Shown here piece after piece: positions 57,601 through 64,000 of a stretch of 64,000 bases of DNA. The notes below the pieces were generated by a model that saw nothing but the letters and a program-made list of their open reading frames with translations, was not told where the DNA came from and did no database searches. The stretch comes from Sthenelais limicola (Eukaryota; Annelida; Polychaeta; Phyllodocida; Sigalionidae): assembly GCA_942159475.1 (NCBI GenBank), contig OW804094.1, positions 49,782,966 through 49,846,965 of the forward strand, in the 5' to 3' direction. The translations under genes were made by a program, and so were the position numbers. How positions within the stretch are numbered: the stretch's first letter is position 1; every line of letters starts with the position of its first letter.

Positions 57601-58187
57601 TAACAGGACTATTGTTTAATGAGGCGAAGAACATATAATATAATACATGTATACATGTTGGTACTTTGCACAAATTATTTTAATATTTCAATTGTTCTAC
57701 TTCCATACTTCCTTTCAAGTAAGCTGGATTGTATTTTTCCATTAACAATATTTGATCCTCACCTTTAACCTTTGCATTATACAAAAATGCATGCAATCAA
57801 AATAAATGGTCTGTCGCAAAGCATTACACATAACTGAGAGACTAGTCTTGAAATAGTTTTATTTGTTTGGCATTCCGAGAAAGACCTCTGACATTATAAT
57901 TATGATATTGATTTTCCTAAACGGTTTTAAAGAATCAATTTTTGTCCAACCATTGACTGTGCGACTCGAAAGCATATTTCGAATCCACATAATTATATTT
58001 TTTACCAATTAAAATGGTTAAATGTTTAAAATTGAAAAGATGACTGCAACAGAATTTCCTACCCAATGTTTGTAATAACTCCATTGTTTTGTTCTGTCGC
58101 ATCCTTTTAAAACCTTTTAAAAGTCTTAATTTTCTACTGGGCCTAATTATCCAAACCTCATAAGTCTGATTCACACATGCCATCGCA
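57601..58187. other. no gene recognised
   Basis: A 102-codon minus frame (57935-58243) overlaps the MITE end and has no motif. Confidence 0.4.
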
Positions 58188-58589
58188 ATATGTGATGTGT
58201 TATAGAAAAATGAGTCACAAGTCGCAAAATTTATATTTTTCAAAGTTTTTTTTTCACAAGATTTATTTGTGGAATTTTTGGTTGATGCTTAAAGTCGCTT
58301 GTAGCATTAATTAATACATTTACCAGATTTCAGGACAGTACTGAATATATCCATGCATTTCCAAGGTCATCCTATAGATTAGTAAATGTCCACCCAGAAA
58401 TATTGCAAACCTATTTTTTCAAAAACACAAATATCAAACTTAAAAATATACAAATAATTATTAGATGTTCTAATGTTTACTATCATGGGAATCATGAGTG
58501 CTTGATCTCATCTTTTCAAATATGATAGTATATCAAAATCCATATAATGTTTGCGACTTGTGACTCATTTTCCAGTAGCACATCACACA
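58188..58589 (-). mobile_element. TGTGATGTG MITE, full length
   Basis: Both ends are well kept: ATATGTGATGTGTTATAGAA at the left and TTTGCGACTTGTGACTCATT..CACATCACACA at the right. Confidence 0.9.
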
Positions 58590-59120
58590 TAATAAATAAA
58601 TAACCAGATATGAAATCACATGATGAGTCACGGATCCACTAACTGCTTTAATGTTTTCCCAACTCCTACTTCAATTCATAGAAAGACTCTGTAATGCGTT
58701 CTTGCAATAGGCTTTAGTGCTGACATTTAACTATAAAGGGTTCGTCTCCCTGGGACTCTTTTTATAGGTTATTATTCTGAATTAGATTCCGCTACTAGCC
58801 AGAAGGTTTTGTGCTAAGGCTCTGAAATGTCTCGCATAATATGAGTGGGTTTGTTTTCTAGGCACGGATGTTCTTTTAAGGATGCTTGGGTTTTCTGAAA
58901 AGGATCAGAAATATATTGCGGAGAGGATACAAGATGATGTTTTATAAAAAGCTGTTTCTATACAGACGTCGCAGCATAGATTAACGAATTGATAAAGAGA
59001 CGTTTCCGAAAGCACTGAGGTAATATGTGTTATTGGAACTAAGGGACAGAGCCCGAGAATTTGAATAAGAAAGATTGCCCTTTAAGAAGGACCTTTACAA
59101 ACTCACCTATATTCAGTCTA
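58590..59120. other. no gene recognised
   Basis: No supported feature. Confidence 0.4.
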
Positions 59121-59195
59121 TATGAGATGTGTTTCAGGAAAATGAATCACATGTGGCAAAATTGATACTTTTTAGTGTTTATTCGGTCGATTCTT
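59121..59195 (-). mobile_element. TGTGATGTG MITE, end fragment
   Basis: TATGAGATGTGTTTCAGGAA and the next 50 bp. It stops where a sequence resembling the 4.2-kb element's TIR begins (59187). Confidence 0.65.
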
Positions 59196-59212
59196 ATGAA
59201 TTGGTTTCAAAC
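59187..59212 (+). repeat. sequence resembling the 4.2-kb element TIR
   Basis: GGTCGATTCTTATGAATTGG aligns to GGTCAATTCTCACGAAATGG with four mismatches in 20. No second end or motif array is seen nearby. Confidence 0.35.
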
Positions 59213-59611
59213 GGGAAAATGGAAAATGGAAATTTTTTTACTAGTTTTATTCAAATAGATCTTTTCCATGTGATCATGTCTCATAGTTAATGGTTCTATG
59301 GTATTGGACTCTATATTCTGAACAAATCAGTACCACTTTTCCATACCTATGATGAATATTTAGGAAATTAGAGCCATGAATATGCTGAAAATAAACCTTC
59401 AAACCAAAATATTGAATATATCATTCTGAAAATCAATTATGAACATAGGGTAATGTGGGTTTATTTATGCTTATGTGCCAAGAGTTTCATGAAGCATAAT
59501 CCATAAAAATAAATTACACTAAAATCTTTAATTAAAGATTTGGGGAAAGAGAGATCTATAACCTATTATGGCCGTCACCATCCGTGATGCTGATAATAGG
59601 GTGTAATATAC

Positions 59612-59808
59612 TAAAAAGTCATGCAATAGATATTCTTAGTGTGCTTCACGAAATATGGACACATGGGTGTATTGAAACAGGAAGAACAAAATCGATACTA
59701 TTGCTAATTATTCTAAGGACCTATGTTTCCAAAATGAGGAAGTTATTGACCGGACGGCCCCCATCACCATCCATGATGGTACTTCTTCATTGATTTTCAT
59801 AATGATCC
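59612..59808 (+). repeat. dispersed repeat, pair with 30190-30396
   Basis: Same blocks and orientation as the 30.2-kb copy, including CCTATGTTTCCAAAAT and GGCCCCCATCACCATCCATG. Confidence 0.7.
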
Positions 59809-59923
59809 CATGGATGTAACTTCGTTCCCTATGTACCATTCGAAAGGGCTTGCTTTGTAGATGGGGGGTACTCTAACTCCACTGTGCTCTATAGTAGAAA
59901 TGTCAAGATACTTTAGTGCCGGG

Positions 59924-60003
59924 GTTAGGGTTAGGGTAGGGGTTAGGGTAGGGATAGGTGAAGGGCTTATGGGAAGCGGTTGTTGAGGGGGTTAGGGTTA
60001 GAG
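59924..60003 (+). repeat. interstitial telomere-like TTAGGG tract
   Basis: Degenerate GGGTTAGGGTTAGGGTAGGGG units, then GGGGGTTAGGGTTAGAGG after a short spacer. TTAGGG is the common animal telomere repeat; an internal degenerate tract is typical of interstitial sites. Confidence 0.75.
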
Positions 60004-60462
60004 GGTCTCCATACTTACCCCTCATATGACCATTAATCCGGCCTCAGAGATATAGAAAACTGTATGTCATAAAAACATTCATGATGTTTAGAATGCATAT
60101 CTGATTAATGTAAATTCAAAAAAATATTTTCTCCAGCTCTACAGAGCTATGTCAACCATTTGCAAGACTTTTCTGAGAATGGTCCTTAACACCCGGCTGC
60201 ATATGCTTGGATAAATGACACAAGGCATATAGTTTGGCTGCAGATATATATTCTTTTCCATATCAGATACATATACAAATTTCAAATGACGATGGGCAAT
60301 GTGCTCTCCTCGGAGGCTCTCAGTGAACTGGCCATTGAACGGAGGAGCTCGGCTTATATAGGAGTGGGTCAACGTTGTCTGCATGGCAAGGGCAGCTTCC
60401 GATTGGTCCACTACTTCCACCCTGTGGTCCACAATCGTTGTTGGACATCGCCTCATCTATTT

Positions 60463-60641
60463 TTGCAACAATAGTTTCTGTCTAAAAAGAATGTCCACCA
60501 AAAAATGTGCCCCAGCGGGTTCGGGGATTTACAGGAATTTCTTGCCCTGGGGGTTGGGGTTTCACCCAATTTCCCAAAAGGCCAAGGACATTCCCCCACA
60601 TCCCCGAGGGTTAGGGGTGGGGTTGCAATTGACAAGTGCAT
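60463..60641 (+). mobile_element. G-rich 180-bp repeat, copy 2
   Basis: From TTTGCAACAATAGTTTCTGT to TTGCAATTGACAAGTGCATT. Matches 19645-19830 in reverse orientation. It directly abuts a MITE that lacks its first end. Confidence 0.7.
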
Positions 60642-60986
60642 TACAAGATATCTTTGTAGGAATTTTCTCATTTTTGGGGCCCCTACCACTTCAACCTGTA
60701 TGAATACATGCACCGAAATTCAAGTGTATATATCCATGCATTACTAAGGTCCTCCTATGTAGTATATTTAGATAATTACTTGTATTTGTCCTCAACAAAA
60801 TATTGCAAAGATTAATTTTATCAAAATTAAAGATATCAAACTTAAAATATAGAAATACGTATCAGATGTCCTAGTGTTTACTATCATTGGAATCGGCTTG
60901 ATCTCATCTTTTGAAATATATTATGATGATATCTCAAAATCCCACTTTTGCGACTTGAGACTCATTTTCCTGTAACACATCACATA
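60641..60986 (-). mobile_element. TGTGATGTG MITE, one end missing
   Basis: Starts at ACAAGATATCTTTGTAGG within the subterminal block and continues to the terminal repeat TTTGCGACTTGAGACTCAT..TGTAACACATCACATA. Confidence 0.85.
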
Positions 60987-61191
60987 TATTTGCGGGGATA
61001 GTATCTGACTATTTGCGATCGTTGATGGTATGTACATGAGACATTCCTACTCCACTTTGTATTTTAGTTTGCATTACTTTGTTGCAATAATTTACGATGG
61101 CCTCTTTTTCCCTTTTACTATGGTTCTAATGATTCAAAGGATGGCTGCTGGGATTATGTTTTATGGTTAGTTACAATATCAATTTGATTGT

Positions 61192-61298
61192 GAAGGTCCT
61201 AGTCCACTAAGCCGATTTTAGTGCGATCGGCAGAGCACCCTTTTCCACTTAATCATGTGGGAATCACATAAGATTCGGCTCAGTGGAGAAGGGCCTTA
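61192..61298. mobile_element. 107-bp TIR element (MITE)
   Basis: AAGGTCCTAGTCCACTAAGC at the left and GCTCAGTGGAGAAGGGCCTT at the right form imperfect inverted ends. The right flank reads TTAA, so a TTAA target is possible. A relative may be at 12720-12835. Confidence 0.5.
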
Positions 61299-61299
61299 A

Positions 61300-62236
61300 A
61301 AGGAAAAGGTCTACACGATCGGTATTGCAGTTTCAGTGGAGTTCCCACTTACTATTTTGTATTACAATTCAGCGTCCAATCTCAAAGTTACTGTTCATAT
61401 TGTTTGTATTCAGATGAAATGGATTCAATCGTACACATACATGTACTTTAGGCATATGCAGGAGGACCAGATCCAGATCTGACGTGCACCACCTGATTAT
61501 GTACTCACTAGTCATGACAAATAAATAAAATTTCATTATTATTATAATTATTATATCTTTTCATTGACAAATTGATAAGCATGCGCATATCTCAGTATTG
61601 CTATTTGGTCAATTTATTAGCTGGACCTCATTTTTCGTTTCTGATCAATAAATCTGTTTTCTGTATATTGATCTCCCTTTTCTAAACTCTCAAAACACTA
61701 TTAAAATACAATTGTAATTTGTTTAGAACAACCTAACAGATAGCTGATTAGTTATCTCACATTTTCCCAAAGAATGTAACTCAGCACACGTCAAAAACCA
61801 TCCACAACGGGAGAGATTGCTTTACAACATAATATAATTATATCCTGAATAGAATTGTAAACAAATATTTTCCGGTCTTTAAAATGTGCACGAAATCACG
61901 ACCATTCAACTCTAAGTAGCCTTGATTTTAGATGTGAGGATCAAAGACTTGTGACGTCATCAGACTTTGAGACGCGACGACGTGCGGACGTCAATCATGG
62001 ATTGGAGCGTCATTGAAAGAGCAGTCACGTCACGTTCTCGCCTTGTCTCGCTTTCCTGTGAGACTTCATGAGATTTCTTCCGTCTGCCTCGTGTCAGCGG
62101 AATCTCGTGATCTCACAGAAGCAGGCGAGATTTTGTGGGAGTATTGGCGGTATTTGAGATTATATTGGATCAGGTCTCAAAGCATCTGCTGAGGTAGTCA
62201 GCATTACTAGCACTCCCCTCAACATAGGTATTATTG
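61300..62236. other. no gene recognised; GC-richer patch at 61.9-62.15 kb
   Basis: The patch contains TGACGTCA (a CRE palindrome) near 61952 and several CG dinucleotides, and could be regulatory. No exon or splice site was tied to it. Confidence 0.35.
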
Positions 62237-62297
62237 TTTAAAAGCTGCATTCTCAGCTATTACGACAAAACAAATCTTACCAAATTCACTCATATTA
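62237..62297 (+). mobile_element. retroelement tail fragment
   Basis: TTTAAAAGCTGCATTCTCAG followed by CTATTACGAC, and a block with ACTCATATTATGA, match the minus strand of 44627-44685. Confidence 0.5.
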
Positions 62298-62305
62298 TGA
62301 CTTAT

Positions 62306-62432
62306 CAGGGGCGTCGGAACGGGGGGGGGGGGGGACAGGGGAGATCGACGTGTATGAATACATGCACCGAAATAGGGGGTGGGGGTTGATCAGAGACATG
62401 TTTATTCAAAAGATAAAGGGGGGGGGGGGGGG
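62306..62432 (+). repeat. two G homopolymer runs in repeat context
   Basis: GGGGCGTCGGAAC then about 14 G; further on TGTATGAATACATGCACCGA (also at 60697-60716), then GAGACATGTTTATTCAAAAG, and a run of about 16 G. The last phrase recurs at 63283-63302. Confidence 0.7.
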
Positions 62433-63169
62433 TGCCCCAAATTTCAATGGCATAAGAAAAGGTCAAACCCAATGCTGAAAAGGTCAAAAGCCACTGGATT
62501 TATCCGAATAAACCCAACACTGATGGTCAAATATATATCCTGTTCTCAACCTTTTCTGCAGTACTGAGATAATCAAACATTTTTAACATAAATGGTGACC
62601 CTGTAAAATGGCTTAGGTCATACATTCTACTGGCTTATGTAAGTTTAGAATTGAGAGACCTAATAATGGGAAATTTCCTAGGTCAACGTTATGTGGTTTT
62701 AGCATTATGAAGCAAAATACAAAACTGCCTTAAAAAAGGCCAAATATGTGTTGGTTATGAGAAACAATTATAATTTCTGCCACCTTTAACACCGTCAGAT
62801 TGAAAGATATGAGTGAGCAAAATATTGCAAATTTTTAAAACATTAATTTTGCCCATCCTGGAAACAGGATTCTTTGATGACCTTGGACCTAGAACCTCCT
62901 GTGAGAATCCTAAAAAAATAATAAAGGGCTCTCAGAATATAGTAAACGTAATAAGCATTTAGACCTTTTTTCTTTCCACAAGAGTCCATTGCCATTAGTC
63001 CTTTGAGGAGAAATTAGAATGCACAGTATACATCTTAAGACTGGGGAGATCCTTAATCTGAAAAATATATCTAATTTGAGAAGGTCAGTGGAAAAACTCT
63101 GGAAAAAAAGCCAGTTTTTACGACCTTTTTAGAATATTAAGCCTGGGGTAGATCTAAAAAATAGGGATG
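62433..63169. other. no gene recognised
   Basis: AT-rich; no supported feature. Confidence 0.4.
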
Positions 63170-63290
63170 AGAATATTCTGAAAATCAAAAGAGCCCAGAG
63201 GGAAAAGATGAGAGGCAGTGTCTTTTATGGGAGTAAGAAGTTATGGAACTCTCTTCCAGAAATAATTCGAACTGAAAACGAGAGACATGT
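63170..63290 (+). mobile_element. LINE C-terminal fragment
   Basis: Plus-strand translation reads QREKMRGSVFYGSKKLWNSL then PEIIR, the closing motif of LINE ORF2 proteins. It is cut by GAGACATGTTTATTCAAAAG. A possible continuation (EVSNKAFDTYLPHLQ) is at about 63590-63640. Confidence 0.6.
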
Positions 63291-63829
63291 TTATTCAAAA
63301 GGTAAAGGGGTGGGCTGCTATTAAATCTAGAGGTAGAGCTCTGGTTGGGGAAGGGTAAAGGTTTCAACATTTCTTAGTGGTAGTTTGCTATGTCTATGTT
63401 GACAGATGTTCTGGGATTCTGATATCTATAGTAGTAACAATTAGGAACAAACATGAGTTTGTTTTTTCCAACATCCCAAAATGTTTTGCTACTTCTGGGA
63501 AAAAGTTGCTGTTTGAGTTTATATAAGTTCTGATAATAGTTTTAGGAATGTAGCTACTTAGGCTTGTACGGCTGTACAAGTTCTCAGAAATAAAGAAGTT
63601 TCAAATAAGGCATTTGACACTTATCTGCCTCATCTCCAGTCTCAAAAAGGTAATGGAAAACGATTTTCTCTGATTGAATTTGTAGTTTGAGATATGATAC
63701 TAGTAATTGATAATGTAGTTATAGTTTATTGTATTGAATAGGCGACGCCTGAACATATTTGTGAAATTAGTGTGTTTTTCTGTAAAAATCAAATAATTAT
63801 TGACCTTAAATCAATAAAAAAAAACTAGT

Positions 63830-64000
63830 GAGAACGAGTCACAGCTAAGTTGCAAAAGATGGATTTTAAGATATCATCATATTTTTAAAAAATGAGATCA
63901 AGTAGATTCCAATGATGATAAACAGAAGGACATTTAATAACTTTTGTAATGCTTGAAACAAAGTTAGCAATATTTATTGAGGGTCAATGGCTAGTCAAGT
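63830..64000 (+). mobile_element. TGTGATGTG MITE, runs off the window
   Basis: Degenerate left end (GAGAACGAGTCACAG), then ATCATCATATTT and GATTCCAATGATGATAAACA, middle block TTTATTGAGGGTCAATGGCTAG; the rest lies beyond the window. Confidence 0.8.

Noticed and set aside
57975..57995. tRNA-like TTCGAATCC (T-loop box)
   Set aside because: No matching A box or cloverleaf around it.

Overview
This window looks like AT-rich, repeat-dense nuclear DNA from a marine invertebrate. There are no operons, Shine-Dalgarno sites, rRNA or tRNA genes. Reading frames are short, splice signals can be seen, and much of the sequence is transposon. Frequent AGGCCTA words, a tyrosine-recombinase retrotransposon and many non-LTR retrotransposons suggest an invertebrate deuterostome (echinoderm or hemichordate grade). 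That is an inference; no species can be named.

Layout. 0-8 kb: low-complexity DNA, a 48-bp minisatellite, a promoter-like block with two candidate minus-strand exons, and the first copy of a diverged duplicated segment. 8.6-10.6 kb: a decayed minus-strand LINE. 10.7-12.0 kb: a candidate terminal-inverted-repeat (TIR) element. 15.3-19.55 kb: a 4,241-bp element with perfect 30-bp TIRs, no convincing gene, and two families of short motifs in a partly mirrored layout; this is the most unusual object here. 20-23 kb: LINE scraps. 23.3-26.7 kb: the best LINE, with a 624-codon reverse transcriptase frame and an endonuclease frame separated by one frameshift. 28.3-29.2 kb: tandem palindromic units. 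32.7-34.3 kb: a segment bounded by about 150-bp inverted repeats. 34.3-40 kb: a second 48-bp minisatellite plus candidate minus-strand exons, two of them matching the exon structure near 4.5-4.8 kb. 40.7-44.5 kb: the second copy of the duplicated segment, carrying a DIRS-group (Ngaro/PAT-like) element that is absent from the first copy. 44.7-64 kb: many copies of one MITE family, TTAA-flanked MITEs, LINE remnants, foldbacks, a telomere-like tract and G-rich repeats.

The genes that can be recognised belong to mobile elements, and all show damage (5' truncation, frameshifts or internal deletion). Host coding content is limited to candidate exons whose parent gene I cannot name. One MITE family (TIR beginning TGTGATGTGTTTCAGG, about 400 bp, TA at the ends) is found 20 times, whole or broken, and explains much of the otherwise empty sequence. 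Other insertions are nested: TTAA-type MITEs inside a LINE, a retroelement scrap inside a MITE, and the DIRS-group element inside the duplication.
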